This document shows positions 13,701-28,907 of a stretch of DNA of 64,000 bases, one piece after another. Numbering within the stretch: position 1 is the stretch's first letter; every line of letters starts with the position of its first letter. Where the stretch lies: contig NC_070616.1 of NCBI RefSeq assembly GCF_027172205.1, positions 43,125,001-43,189,000 of the forward strand. Reading direction: 5' to 3'. The translations under genes were made by a program, and so were the position numbers. This DNA comes from Podarcis raffonei (Eukaryota > Chordata > Lepidosauria > Squamata > Lacertidae). The notes under the pieces are model-generated. The model was given only the letters and a program-made list of their open reading frames with translations, searched no databases and was not told the origin of the DNA.

Positions 13701-16700
13701 CAGTTTCTAGACTGGCCCTTGAAGCAATTTTCTCCAAACCACAACCACCTGCCCCACAGGCAGGTAAAGACATGGCTGCAAAGGAGCAATGAGGAACTTA
13801 AAGCATGCTGCTGATGGTTTCTTGAAAAGCGGGAGTTACTGACAAGCCCTTTTGAAATTGTCTATCTGCAGGCTTGGTTTGAATTCAAACCACACCTGTA
13901 GGCATTTATCTTCTGAAGAAGCAACAGGTTTGTGGGACTGCAAAGGGAAAATGTTAAGTTTACAAATGGAAAAAACAGCACTAAGCTGCTGGTTGCTGCT
14001 GGCAAAGAGTTCCTTTGCATTTGGCCCTGAGGACAGGCTCTAGCCTCTGGCCAAAAAAGATTCCCAACCCCTGCCATAGCCATTTCAGTTCTGCCAAAAA
14101 AGAAATTAGTGCTGTAGGTATTTCTGAAAAATAGCCCTCTTACGTTGCAGCAATAAATTTCCAGAATAAAATCAACGTAATTTTGCATAGCACATGCATA
14201 AAGCTGAGACTCAACAAAACCGATTTGCTTGCTTTATCTCATTAAAAAGGCAGCCACCTAGTGGTCAAGCTAGCCAAGCAATAATGACATGCTGCTGTGC
14301 TTCTGAATGATAAAATGAGAAACAGGGAACGAATCCTGTAGCATCTGAAAAATGAACAGATTTGTGTTGTATCAATATTCATGGACTAAAAGTGCTCCTC
14401 ACCAGATGCATTATTAGGCTTCTAGTCCAGGAAAGCTGATGCCACAGTTAAATCAGCCTCAAAGGTGCCACATAATCATTTTTTAAAATTTGTTCTAACA
14501 GACTAATATGACTAGTGGGCTTTTGTATTGCTTGGCAGTATGAACAGAAGCTTTACCCTCCACCCCACCAATCTGGTCTCCCATCACAGGAGAAGCAATG
14601 GTGGCAGATGGTAAGCAAAAAGGGCCCTGGGCCCCGGGGACAACAATCCTGTGCTCTGGCACATGTTCCTTTGTTGCTGCCCGCCATAATCTGCTCAATA
14701 CTTCTTCTGATCGCAGAGTCTTCTGTAGTCCCTCAGCATGAAGCTGCATGCGCAGGCCGTCTGCTCCAAATCACAGATAAGTCCCTTTCTAACAATGACT
14801 TGTAGTTTCACTTTTTTTTCATTCTAGGCATTTATACCCAGCCTGTATTCATATGGTGCCCCAGGCAGCTTATGTAAAACCCTAAAAATATCAACATAAA
14901 TAATGAACAATAAAAAATGAAAGTCGCAAGCCATAAAAGCAACACAGCAGCAACATTTAAAAGGGGAAAAGAAAAACAGAGATGAAAAGCTTGGAAACAT
15001 AAAAAGGGGTTTGCATGGTGCCAAACAGACAGAAGAAGAGGCACTGGGGATATTCCCTGGAAAGGGGTTTCCAGCGCTGGGGAACACAACCAAGAAGGAA
15101 CTTCTTCCAGTCTCCACCCACCTCACTTCTGAAGGCAGGGGGGACACCCAGAAAGTTTTATTTTATAATGTGTTTTATTTTTGGCCCCGTTTCGACTATA
15201 GGATATAGTATGCCAACAGCAAAAGAGGCATTTACTCTGCCTAAATGGGAAAGGGCCATAGCTCAGGGGAAGAACCCATGCTTTGCATGCAGAAAGTCTC
15301 AGGTTCAGTCTCGGGCATCTGCAGGTGGGCTGGAGGAAGGCTCCCTGCCTGAAACCCTGGAGCCACTGCTACAACAGCAGCAAGAGTTTTACTAGCAAAG
15401 TATTGGAAGACACAAGAACTACCCACGCTGGAAGAGTGGCAGACGAAGGTGATTGACTATATGGGACTGGCGGAGATGACGGGCAGAATCCGTGACCAAG
15501 GGAAAGAGAGGGTGGAAGAAGACTGGAAGAAATTTAAATTTTATCTTAAAAATTGTTGTAAAATTAGTGAGTGTTAAAATGTCATGGGTAAAGTATAGCA
15601 GATTTGCAGCGATAAATGATTGGATAAGAGAAAAAAAAGGGTTAAAGAAAGGGTTTTATAAGTAATTTAGATCAGGGGTTGCTGAAAAATTTTAAAACAG
15701 GGATGCAGAAAAGGGAGGCATGGGGAAGTCGGTGAAATTGGGTATAAGAAAAAAAGATTATGAAATTATACATGTTTATATGTTTGTTTGTTTTTGTAAT
15801 GTCTTATAATATATGTTGAAAAACCAATAAAAATTTTATAAAAAAAAAAAAAGAAACCCTGGAGCCACGGCCAGTCAGCGTGGACACTCCTGAGCCAGAT
15901 GGACCAATGGACTGACTCAGTATAAGGCAGCTGCATATGTTCCTACGACTATTAAAATCTACCTGGCAATTCAAAGATATGGTTACCAAGTACACCCCCC
16001 TTAACTCAATCAAACTGATCAGATCTACAGTGGTACCTCAGGTTGCAGACGCTTCAGGTTACAGACTCCGCTAACCCAGAAATAGTACCTCGGGTTAAGA
16101 ACTTTGCTTCAGGATGAGAACAGAAATCGGCACGGCGGCAGCGGGAGGCCCCATTACTAAAGTGGTACCTCAGGTTAAGAACAGTTTCAGGTTAAAAACA
16201 GACTTCCAGAATGAATTAAGTTCTTAACCTGAGGTACCACTGTAATGATCATTCACCTGGGATCCCAGGTAAGAAGATTCTATTGATTTCACATTATCAG
16301 TTTTGATGTAAACTTCCTTGAACATATCATGTGGAAAGGCAATATATAAATAAATAGGGGCTGGCTGATAGTTTGCATGAATCTCTCTCCAAACCAGGGT
16401 GGCGAAACCTCAGGCCTGGCTCAGGGGCTGAATGTGGCTCTCAGGCCTCTCCCTGGGCGACTCCCCTTAGCAGCCCTGCTCCCCACCCTTGAGTGCTTTG
16501 GTCTGGCTAGAATTTGCCCCTGAACTGTGATAACACCTCTCGTTTCCTTGGATTGGGAGGTACATGTGCACTTTTGCAGAAAGGGAAGACGATGGGTAGG
16601 ATATAAATAAAGCCATTGCCCCACCCACCACTGGCATGCAGCCCCCGAAAAGTTGCCCACAAGGGAATGCAACCCCTGGGCTGAAATGTTCCCCACCCCA

Positions 16701-19700
16701 GCTCTAAACAGACCCATAGTCTCCAGTCCCAACACCACTTAGACTCACCACTTAGTGCAAGCACTCAAGTCCAAACCAATCTGCGCTTTGGTGCAACGAA
16801 TGGCTGTGTGAATCAGAGCCATAGGGTTTGCAGCTGGGTCAGGACCGTCCAGAGATGGGGACCACTCCCCTCCAATCAGCACTGCTTCGTCTGCTTTCTT
16901 TCCCAGCAAGAACTAAGGAAAGAGAGACTGTAAGGAGACATACTACCCAGATCTTGGAGGGTGACTGAGCTCAAGGGAGATGCCTTGATTACCCCCAACT
17001 CCTGCTACCCCAGCCCCCAACCACACCTGACTAATCAGCATGGCTCCTTACCCACTGAAAACTGGAAGAGACCAAAAGGCATCAAGTCTAACCTAATGCT
17101 TCATGGCTAGAATAGCCTCTTACAAACCACAACCTGTCCAATCCAAAATGAAGGGAACCACAAGCAGGGCAGAGAACATGTTACTGTCAGCATCAGCCTC
17201 CCAGCTATAGAAAAGGAACCTCATCTAGGTTGAGTGCGGGGAATGGGGCAAGGGATCTAAGGCACTTTGTACATCATCCAGCTAGAAGACCTTAAGGAAG
17301 CCCAACTGTACCTGCTCCTAGAGAAGGCAGCCAACATCCCACAGTAGTTTGTAGGTGGGGGTAAGTTTGCTGTTGACCCCAAATGTATGCTCTCAAAAGC
17401 AATACCTACATCATCTAAAATCTTTGTCTCTAGATATGGTATTCCCTGTACCACAGAGGAAAAGGTGGGAATAAAAGCCCTTTCACAGAAGAAAGTCGTT
17501 CCAGATCTCAATGGAACAGAAGTTCACTCCCACATAGGAAAAGAAATCGCAATATTCTGCCCATAAATTTGTAATCTATTCAAATTTATTGTTTTAAACC
17601 ATAGGTCAGGGCACTAAAGAATATATTCATCAATGTATTTTCCCTGAATCACTCTTCAGTCTCCCACCTGACCCTGCTTCTCAAATTTTGCCCCTGTATA
17701 GTTCTAACGCCACCTTATTTTCTTATCTTTTTCATGGATATTCTTCCCAGTTATCTGAGTAGCTTCACCCTCCCTAGTTCTTGCACAAGGTTAAGAGTAA
17801 AGTCTGGCATCCCTCTAGGCCGCCCTCTCTTGAACCAGAAGATTCTCACCTTAATTTGCTTAGTTGGGTGCTCAGGACTCTCCCTCTGGTCACTGGGATC
17901 TTCAATATATAGTAAACAATTGCGGTAAAATTCTTCAATGCCCGGAGAAGAAAGCAGCAAAACCTACATTGGGGAGGGACCAATATCTTAGCAGCAGAAA
18001 GGAAGAAGCATTTCATGTAGAAAGCTGAAGGTTCAATCCCTGGTATCTCAAAAAGGGAAATACCTCTGTCCAGGGTTCTAGACAGCTACCATCACATCAG
18101 AGTGGCTCTCTGGAGAGGATGGTCTGACTTGGTATAATACAGCTTCATAGGTACTAGAGTGACCTCTCCTCACTCCCACCCCCTATTGCAGACAGGCTAT
18201 TGCATGGTTGATCCTGAAAAGGGGTTAGCAAAATGTTATGCAACGGGTAAACTGTTCTTACATATTTTTATAGTTTTTAATTCATTGATACTGTTTTTAA
18301 CTGCTGCTGCCTTGTATTTTTTTATGACCTTTTTAATAAAAAAAAACTGTAAGCCACGTCGAACATTTTAATGGAAAAACTGGATATAAATGTCTTAGAT
18401 ATATAAAACACCAAGAAGGGCCCAGATCTTTCTCCAAATCCGACAATGCCACAGAGCCGTATGCAGAATCTGAAGAAGAGGCTCCTAGCTAAAGGGAAGG
18501 TGAAGGAAGTGGCACCAAAGCTTATGGTTTCCATATGTCTGTTATCTTCAACAAACATATGTAGGCAGAATTTGATGTACAACAAAGAAGTCATCGTCTT
18601 TACCACCTCTCTCATTTTTCTTCTTTAAACACCAAGAGAGAGGTGCATATGCAAGTTCTGTTAGTTGAATGTGAATGTGTGGGAGCCCCAGGAATGCCAA
18701 GCAGTTCCCAGTACAGTCATACCTTGGGTTACAGGCACTTCAGGTTGTGCGTTTTCGGGTTGCGCACCACGCCGAACCCGGAAGTACCAGAACGGGTTAC
18801 TTCCCAGTTTCGGCACTCACACATGTGCAGAAGCACTAAATCGCGCTTTGTGCACGCGCAGAAGCACCAAATCGCGACCTGCACGTGCGCAGATGCGGCG
18901 CTGCAGGTTGCAAACACTTTGGGTTGCAAACGTGCCTCCCGCACAGATCACGTTCGCAACCTGAGCATCCACTGTGTTCCCTTTATGTTGGGCACCAGCC
19001 ATGTATGGGCAAAAAGAATCAGTTAATCCCAGGACACCTAGTCAGCCTCAGCTGAATCTGTACTGTACTGTAGTGCTGTACTCAGCATGGATAGCATGGT
19101 CAAAGCAACACTGGGCTTTAGCTGAGTCTGCAAGGGGAAAGTAGTTTGATGCCCTAGTATGGACTCTCACAGGTATGATGGGATGAAGCATTAGTAACAG
19201 AGAAGGTGAAGCTCAACAGGTGCGCAAATAAGCTTGAAGTTCAGCCTGACTCAAACATTAAAACTATTTGCAGCACCTGGTTTTCACCCACTACGTCTGC
19301 CAGTTCTTGGTCCAGCCCCCATTTGGTTTGTGTTAACAGAACAGCCACCAAATCCTTACCTTGGCACTGTATGCAGAGTTGGCATCTTCTGGCTGAGCTT
19401 CCTGCGTTGTGCCTTCATCACCCTGAGGTGCCTCTTCAGCAGTACTGGCTACCTGGATGCGGCTGGGGTGCCGGAGAGTCAGTGGTTGAGTGAGTGGAAA
19501 GGTGTCCAACCAGCTGAGGCGCACATCATAGAACTCCTTGGGCAGCTGGATACTGCAGTAACGCCTCAAGATTTCCATGGCATCGCAGAAGGGGCTGGAG
19601 AAAACAAACAGATGCCAACGCCAACCCCCAAAAGTGTGTAGTTTGAATTATAGTTCTCAAGATTAAGGAGCAGGTTTTGTGCATGTTTGGATACAAGATG

Positions 19701-22700
19701 GCGGAATGAGCCTTCCAAAACTGCATTGATTTTAACTATACTGATTTGTGAGTTTCTAATTCCCAAGCCACATCAGCTAAAGGTTGAGAATAATGAAGAC
19801 GGTGACATTTATATACTTCCTTTCTGCCAAGGAAGTTAGTTGTTGAGCATAAAAAGCTCCTATTCCTGACACGAGAGGGTTCATTCAGCAATTCCCTCCC
19901 CAAAAGGGGCCCCTTGGTTTCCTGGCCTTACCTGTTCACAGCATAGCAGGCCAACTGGACTCGGTACTGGGGTGGTTCGTGCCGTAGTTTTTTCACTCCC
20001 CATGGCTCATTACCTTTCTGCTTCCGTTTCTTGGAGTCAAAGTCATCCCTAAAAACATGGCAGCACAGCAGCTAAGACAGCAATAGCAACGAGATGCCAG
20101 ATCCTCCAAGCTTCAGTTCTTAGCAATACACAGCCCTGCAAAGGCCCTAAACTTAGGAAAGAGAGGGGGCACGAGACACCCAGGCTGATTACCAAAATTA
20201 TGGTCTGACAAACTTATATCCCTACCCTGGAAGAAATGGTGTGGAACCTGTAATTACTGCAGTCACTCAGATTTATAACCTTGTGTTTTATCCAAAGATG
20301 TCAGGGCCTTCTGCTCTAAGATTCACTGCATCAATCAACCCTCCCATGCAATGTGCGACCAGGATTGATTCTGCTTAGCCACTGACCTATGACAACCCCA
20401 ACAAATATCGCAGAAGACCATAAAGGAGTGTATATGTTATCTAGCACTCTGTTTCTGAAAGCAGTCAGCCAAATTCTTCCAGGAAGCCCACAACCGGCAC
20501 ACAAAGGCATTGACAGGCCTCCCCACACTTGCCCACCAGTATCACGTATCCATTGGCACACCGCCTCTGAACCATTCTATTTAGCCATCATGGCTAACTG
20601 TGGCACAAGAATCCTTGAGGGGCAGGAGAAAGGCTGAGAGAATTTTGCAGCTGCCACCCTGCAATACTACAAGCACAACTGAAACTAAAAGCAGCAGCAC
20701 GAGACTGAAAGGGAAAAGCCTGGAGCCAGGGTCCACCCCCCCCCCGGTCATCTCCCGTTAAAAAGGATTGAGTAGCAGTTACTGGGGGACAGGACTTCCC
20801 CCTGCCTGAGACCCTGGGGAGCCACCGTAATCAATACTAGCAGACAAGACTAGGCTAAGGGGACAAACAGTCTGACCTGGTATGAAGCAGGTTTCCTAGA
20901 TATGAATTTTTTGCTGAATAGAAAGAGGCAGTGTGAGCACAAGGAAAATACTGAATCTCAATGTGGGGCGGGGTGCACAGAGAACAGGTGCAAACCTTCC
21001 AGTTGTGGAAAAAACAAGCATATGTGTCAAGGGCTCTTCAGGATAACTCTCTTTGGAAGCTTGCACTATTTGCAATCCAAAAAGGAGGAAGACCAGAAAG
21101 GGACTTTGTGCCAGCACAGAGGACGCCTACAGTCCTTACCATCTGCCTGAGTCTTGCCTGCCCTTTGGACCCCGACCAGTATATCTGCCAAGATGGCTCA
21201 AGTGCAGCGATGGAGATGTCTGGAAAAGGCTCATTGCTGAGGAAGAAAGACATGCAGTCTTATTTCTGCCTTTTGGACAATTCATTGGCCTCCCTGTGCT
21301 GCCCCCCCCCAATTCACTCACAATTGTTATCATCAGCTGGTTCCAATTCATATACTAATTCCATCTCAGACTGAAAATCTAGCTCCCCACCTTGGCCACA
21401 TATATACCACCCTAGAGATCCTTCACAGAGCTGCAACACAGGTCCTATCCACCCGTCTCTTATCAAATAAATTATAGTCTTTTCCCATGGCCCAGTGAAG
21501 AGGGCTTATTGAAGACTTAGGCGCCATACTACCATCCTAAAAGAGGATCTTGCCTCAGTTTTTTCCATGGTTTCCAAAAGAGATCTGTCTCAAATTCCAT
21601 CACAAGACATACCACCCCAAATTGTATATTTGCAATGCTTAGTATGTCTAACCATTCCATTTCTCCACCAGCAAACACAAGATGCAGCAGCAACACTTAC
21701 GCTTCTGGGGAAAGAGAGGTGGGATACGGTGAGGCTGAAACAGCAGCTGTGGCTGGGCTCCCAGGATGCCTTGCTTCTGCCCCAAAGAAGCCACATGGAG
21801 CAGAGGGGTGGGGGGCTTCAGAAGAGGCTGTGGTACAAGCAGAGGCTATGAACCTGAAATACAACCCTTCTTACCCTACTAGTTCCCATATTTAAGAATG
21901 CAGACCTCATTGCGAAGAATCAGGAGGGAACTCCCCATTTCTCCACAATGTCAACTGTATTGGCAATGCAGAGACCCAAAGTGGAATGTGCCTATGCCAG
22001 AAAAGCACCACAGAATACCAGATAGCCCGGCCAAGAAATAAACCAGAAACATACATGCACACCATTTTCTTCTGCATGGCATATACATCATCAGCAACAG
22101 AAAAGCTACACTATGGACTTCATATTAATATCTCACATCTATCATTCCAGAATGCAAAGTGCCTGGGATGGATAATCAACGATGCTTTTCCAAATCTAGA
22201 GTGCCCAAAAATTTGAAGTAATAATGAAAGGAACAACCGTCACTATTAATGTACCCATTCTCTTGCCAATTTAGTATTTATTACACTTTGGCAAGAGGGG
22301 CTCAAAACAAGATTTTATCTTCCAAGATACACCATTCCCCTCACCACCCACCAATCTAAATCCCCACTACAACACGCAGAATTGTGCACCTAAAGAGTAT
22401 GATCAGTCTTCACAGAGTTGTTTTAGGGTCGTTGGGCTTTTTCCCACCTAAAGTTTTTTTGTACTTCTGCAGATACGCCACTGCCTCTCTTGCTTCTTCA
22501 TGGCCCCGTTTTGGCTACAACCCTGTTAGCACTCGCTAGCTGAGTTTGATATTAAAGGGAGCAAGACACTACAAGAAACTGAGAGATTTTCAAAGATACT
22601 ATGCTTAACAGCTTCAGGCCAATCTATTATTCATTTGCTAGCACCTGATGTTAGCTACTTTAGGGACATCAGATTTTAGGTTGTTAAAATGACTCCAAAA

Positions 22701-25700
22701 AGTTACCAATATGCACTGTGTAATCTCTTGCAGATGGTGATACAGTATATCAAACCCCCAATGCCAAGAGCATGCTCTGCCACCCACGTATGGCCAGTGT
22801 CTCTACAATGCCAATCAATGCCAGATAATATCCAGTGTTTCCCATTTTCCATGTTTGGCTTGTCACAGTTTTTACATTTCATCCCACTTTTTTGCAATGT
22901 AGAAAGGAACTATTAATTATAGAAAGCTTGGGATTCTTTCTGTATAAATAAAGAATTCCAATCTAGCTGTATGGGATAAAGCTGTTTTTCAATGGCATAA
23001 GACAAGACAAGAAAGGACGCTGATAACTCCCATAACTTTGGTTTGCAATGCAGAAAGGAATCCAGCACAAGGCAACACAGATTTCTGAAGAGAATGGCCA
23101 GGGCAAAGTCACTATATAGAAACTGAAAACTGGCTGGTTTGAAATCTGGATCTTCCAGAAGCCACTGCAAACACGTTACATTTTATAGTTTCCTTTTTTA
23201 TGTTGATGGTTGATATGTTTCTTTGGTTTCACACTGTAAATCTAATGGATTGAGGTTGAATCCTGACAAGATAGAAGTACTGTTTTGGGGGGACAGGAGG
23301 CGGGCGGGTGTGGGGGACTCCCTGGTCCTGAATGGGTTAACTGCCCCTAAAAGACCAGGTACACAGCCTGGGAGTCAATTTGGACTCACAGCTGTCCATG
23401 GAGGTGAAGGCCAATTCTGTGTCCAGGGCAGCTGTCTACCAGCTCCATCTGGTAAGCAGGAAGCGACCCTACCTGCCCACGGACTGTCTCGCCAGAGTGG
23501 TGCATGTTCTAGTTATCTCCCGCTTGGACTACTGCAATGCGTTCTCCGTGGGGCCACCTTTGAAGGTGACCTGGAAACTACAACTAATCCAGAATGTGGC
23601 AGCTAGACTGGTGACTGGGAGCTGCCGCCGAGACCACATAACACCAGTCTTGGAAGACCTACATTGGCTCCCAGTACATTTCCAAGCACAATTCAAAGTG
23701 TTGGTGCTGACCTTTAAAGCCCTAAATGGTCTCAGCCCAATATACCTGAAGGAGCATCTCCACCCCCATCTTTCAACCCAGACACTGAGGTCCAGCGCTG
23801 AGGGCCTTCTGGCGGTTCCCTCCCTACGAGAAGCAAAGATACAGGGAACCAGGCAGAGGGCCTTCTTGGTAGTGGTGCCCACCCTGTGCCACACCATCCC
23901 ATCAGATGTCAAACAGATAAACTACTATATGATTTTTAGAAAACATCTAAAGGCAGCCCTGTATAGGGAATTTTTTTATGTTTGGTGTTTTATTGTGTTA
24001 TTATAGTTTGCTGGAAGGTACCCAGCATGGCTGGAACAAACCAATCAGATGGATGGCATATAAGTAATAAAATTATCAATAATATCACTTCTTTGGCTCT
24101 GTGTGAAGCAGGTCTCTTAGTTCTGACTTGCAATTCCATTCAGGAGATTCAGAAGCTATCTGGGCCTTTCTGATGTCTCTGGTGAAAGACCCACTTTTCA
24201 TGTTAGTTGTGAATTTCACTGCTTCATTGTACGATATGAAGTAGCACTGAATAAAGTGTGCCACCTTAGTAGAAGAAAGGTAACTCATCTCCGTGCATGA
24301 GATCAAAGCGAACACAAGCAAAGTAACTCAAACTCTATATGGGACAAAAGAATCCCCCTACACACTTGGAGAATGAAACACTGAAGTACCTGATTTGACA
24401 ATGTCTGGACCTTCAAGGCATTCCAGGGCACTGACTGGCTAGGGTTGTAGACAGCTTTCACCAGCACCTTTTCGCCAATCTGTGGGATCCGACCTTTGAC
24501 AACACTGTAACAAAACAGAAGAGACAAAAACACATGTCTTATTTCTGCTGGTGCTGAGTTTCTAATGGGCACCTCCAAAGCTCATAACTGAAGGTCCAGC
24601 TTCACCAGCCAGGCCCTGTCCTGTGCAGACAGCAGAGTCAGGAGTCTACGTTTTCTGACTGTACTTCACAGGAAACATACAAAGTTGCCTTATATCAGGG
24701 TCCGGCTAATTATGCATTTAGCAAAGTATTGTCAACTCTGACATGCAGCCACTCTCCAGGATCCCAGACAGATATTTACCACCACCTGCAGTCCAATTCT
24801 TTTTTTAAAAAATGGATATATCAGGAATTGAACCGGGGACCTTCTGAAGGCAAACCATGTGCTCCACCACTGAGCTCTGCTTCCTCTGCTAAAGACTGCA
24901 CGTGAGGAAATCAGATTTTTCGTTATCTGTTGCATAAAGAAAAAAATCTCTGCAAGTCTTAAGCTAGAACGGCAGTAACTGGCTGGAATTGTTTCTCCAC
25001 AATTCAAAGTGTTGCCTCAGGATTGCAATACCCCAAGAAACACCTCTCTACATACGAATAAGCCTGGACCCGGTGGTCTTCATCAGAGGCCTTTCTGTGT
25101 GTGCCCTACCCAATGGAGGTATGGAGGGTGGCCATACGAGAACAGGCCTTTTCAGCGGTGCCCCCCCCCCATCTAGGAAATGCTCTTTTCCAGGGAAACT
25201 CACCTGACACCATCTTTGTCAGTTTCTAGGTGCCAAACCTTTCTGTTTACCTAGACTTTGGTTAATTAATGTTGCCTCGTATGATTATGCTCATCTTACG
25301 GTGGGGTGGGTAGGACTTAGTCCTTTTTGATATGTCGCTGGAAGAGAATTTTAAGTATTTTCAACTGCTTTAAAATTTTCTGGTTTTAAATCATTTTTAT
25401 GTTTTATTTTGTCAAGTTCAATTTTATTATGAAATTTATTTTTATTATTTAAAATGTGTTGGGCTGTGGTATATTACACCGGTAAAATTAGCAAAAATGT
25501 ATAAGACGTGCAATAAGTGTTGGAAATGCAAAGAAAAAGAAGGTACGTTTTATCAAATGTGGTGGGAGTGTAAGAAAGTGAAGGGTTTCTGGGAGATGAT
25601 TTATAATGAAATGAAAAAGATGTTAAAATATACATTTGTAAAGAAACCAGAGACCTTTCTTTAGGAATTACAGGGAATGAAATACCGTATTTTTCGCACC

Positions 25701-28700
25701 ATAGGATGCACCGGACAATAGGATGCACCTTGTTTTAGAGGGGGGAGAACAAGGGGAAAAAATTCTTCCGCTCTCTGCCCAGCACCCCTTCAGCGAAGCG
25801 GCAGGAGGCGCTGCGCAGAGAGTGGGAGAATTTTCCCCCTCTTGTTTTCCCGCTCTAAAACAAGGTGCCGTTTAAGGTGCATTCAGGTGGCTACCTTGGA
25901 AGGTTCCTTTCGACCTGCTCTTTGGGGCTGGCGGGGGGAAGCCCACCACCAGCCCCAAAGAGCAGGTCAGGGAGCAGCGGAAAGGCGCAGCGGAGAGGCT
26001 GCTGCCATAGTCACGCGTCACTTCTCCAGCTGGGAGAGGGTCGCGGGGCTATGGCTTCTTTAGCCCCGCACGCTCTCTCCCGGCTGGAGAGGTGGCGCAC
26101 GGCTATAGAGGCTCCTGCCATAGCCGCGCGTCACCTCTCCAGCCGGGAGAGGGTCACGGGGCTATGGCATCTTCGCTCCATAGGACGCACACACATTTCC
26201 CCTTCATTTTTGAAGGGGAAAAAGTGCGTCCTATAGAGCAAAAAATACGGTAAGAAGAAAAGACTGTAAACATTTTCAATATGCAGTTACAGCAGCAAGA
26301 ATTCTACTGGCCCAGAAATGGAAAGAGGAAATACCGACGATAGAAGCTGACAGAATATTCAGAATTGGACAGACTAACCGGGAAAATCAGATATCTTCGA
26401 GCCCAAAAGTTCATCGAGGACTGGGGGAAATTTGTTGAATATCTGAAAAGAATATGTGATGTGCAAACAACGCTGGCGGGGTTTCAAGAAGCACTGTGAA
26501 AGCAGTTGAAAATACTTAAAATTCTCTTCCAGCGACATATCAAAAAGGACTAAGTTGTTAAAAAGAAATAGAAGTGGGAGGGAAGTTTAATGGCAATATA
26601 ATCAGAGAAATGCGTAATTGAGAGGTAAATATGGATGATTGCCAGAGAAGCCGAAGGAAGTTCAAAAAGAACTAAATTTGTGGAAATTTCGATAAGATTG
26701 TATACTTGTGTTGGAAAATTAATAAAAATTATTTATAAAAAAAAAATCCATAAAATGTGTTGGGCTGTTTATTGGGTTGTTTTTGTTTTTATTTTGATTA
26801 TGTATTTAGTGGCTTTAAATTCTGATTTTATCGTGTGAACCACTTTGAGACCTGCAAAAGAAACGATTGGCAATTAAAATTGATGGAATACGCAGAGATG
26901 GCGAAACTTACCAGAAGATTAAGAGATCAGGATGATAAACTCTTTGTAGCAGAATGGAAGAAATTTATTGAATATATGAAAACAAACTGCAAACAATTAA
27001 AAACATTAGCAGGATTGATATAAACACAAGGATTCTAAGGGAATTAAAAAGGATAAATGAGTAAAAAGGACAAATTAAAATATGAAGTAAGAATTTGAAA
27101 GAAAAATAAGAAACCATAGAAGAGGAGGGATGGAAGTTGAAGAAAACACTACTGGATTTGTGTGTGATTTATTGTTGAATATATATTTATTATTGAATGC
27201 TTCTTTATTGTTGAACATTGTAAAATGGAAAAATGGGGTGGGGGATTTAAATAGCATCTTCCAGCTGCAATCTAAAGTAGCAGAAAGGGCTATACAAGGT
27301 CAGGCTTCCTCATTCTTCCCAAGTGTAGATCAGGCTTTGGTGCAATTCAAGAAGATAGAAGGAAACACAAGTCTGCTGGATGGCAAGGGGAAAATGCTAT
27401 TAGTAGCCACTTGCTGTCCTCTTGTCTCTGCTGCCATCCTAATGGCTCTCTACTCACCTTAATTGAAAGAAAACTTCATCATCCACCACTCCAAAGTAAT
27501 CGTGGAGGCTGGTGACTATTCCAGTAAAAACTCGTTGTTTCTCTCCCCCCTGAAAAGCAAAGGCCCAGGGAAATCACTATAATGACATAATGAAAGGTTA
27601 CACACTAATCACCGGTGTCACAAATCTGGTCATCTGCATACCCAATCCCCAGGCTCAGTCAACAGGTACAATCATAACAGACTGCAGGTGCGACCTATTC
27701 ACAAGCAGTCTAATTCTCTCTCTTTGTCAGTCACTGGAGTTCTAGACAGTTCACAATATTTCTTAATACTGAGGCCATATCAAGTCCTGGCTACTCTCAA
27801 GTTCTTTCATCTGCCAAAGGAGGAATTTGCCATTTATTGATTTCTAAATCCTTTAACACTGGATGCAATATCACTATTGATGTCAAGCAGTAACCAACTC
27901 TCTTTCAAACTGAACAATTATGTTCCATCCTAATCCAACTGAACCCTGAAAAACTATTCTGTAATATGAGCCTCTTCAGACATCAGCAGGCCCTACATGC
28001 GGTAGAGCCTGGAACTCAGGATCAGTATGCCTGTACTAGAGAAAGGAAAGCACTACTGACTTGGGCACTCAGGCAGAAACTGGGCAAATAGGATATACAC
28101 CTGTAAAACAGATTACTTACTTCATAGGGCAGAATGCATGTGACCATGAGAGCCGCGAAACAAGAGGTTGCCAGGCCCACTAACATTTGAAGCAAACTTC
28201 AGGAAACCGGGGAATCACAGAAAGGCCCTCATCATAAATTTCTACCCTACTTCATCAAAGTAGTTACTACAAACACACACCAACTGTGACTTAGAAGAAT
28301 AGAAGAAGAATTGAAGAATTGCCTTCCTCAATAGCAGGTATGGGAAATTTCTGGCCCTCCAAATGTTGCTGAACTACATCTGCCATCATCATTGGCCATG
28401 TATGGTGGACCTCAGGCAGTTGTAGCTCTGCAACAACAGGAGGGCCAAAGGTTCCCCACATCTGCTCTATACTGAGTTATTCAACTGCTCAACTAAATGC
28501 CAGTTGCTCTGCAAAGAAGCACTCTCTGGCTCCATGCATCAGCCACAGGACACAACAGACTCTCGGAGGTTGCTTGCCCTGCTTCTAAGAACACAAAAAT
28601 AAATAGAAGACCACCCCCAGCCAGAGGAAAAGCTGTACAGAGCTTGCTCCCCACCAACTCTCTGCTGGAAAGAATATTGTGCTCCAGGAACTAGTTGCCC

Positions 28701-28822
28701 TGGGTACTAAAAGGGAGCAAATTCCATTGGTTAGGACCAAAGGCCACATAGTTTAAATGTGACTTTTATTGTGTCACCGGCTGGAAGCTGTCTTGAATAC
28801 CTTTTCATCAAAAGACAGGAAA

Positions 28823-28858
<36 letters not shown>

Positions 28859-28865
28859 AATAATA

Positions 28866-28907
<42 letters not shown>

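Noticed and set aside
15253-15320. Possible tRNA gene
   Set aside because: A- and B-box-like motifs are present, but the sequence continues into the SINE body and has no cloverleaf. The same holds at 24.85, 40.13 and 54.75 kb.
28821-28903. Microsatellite as a CRISPR-like or regulatory array
   Set aside because: Simple AAAT and TAA units, explained by LINE tails.
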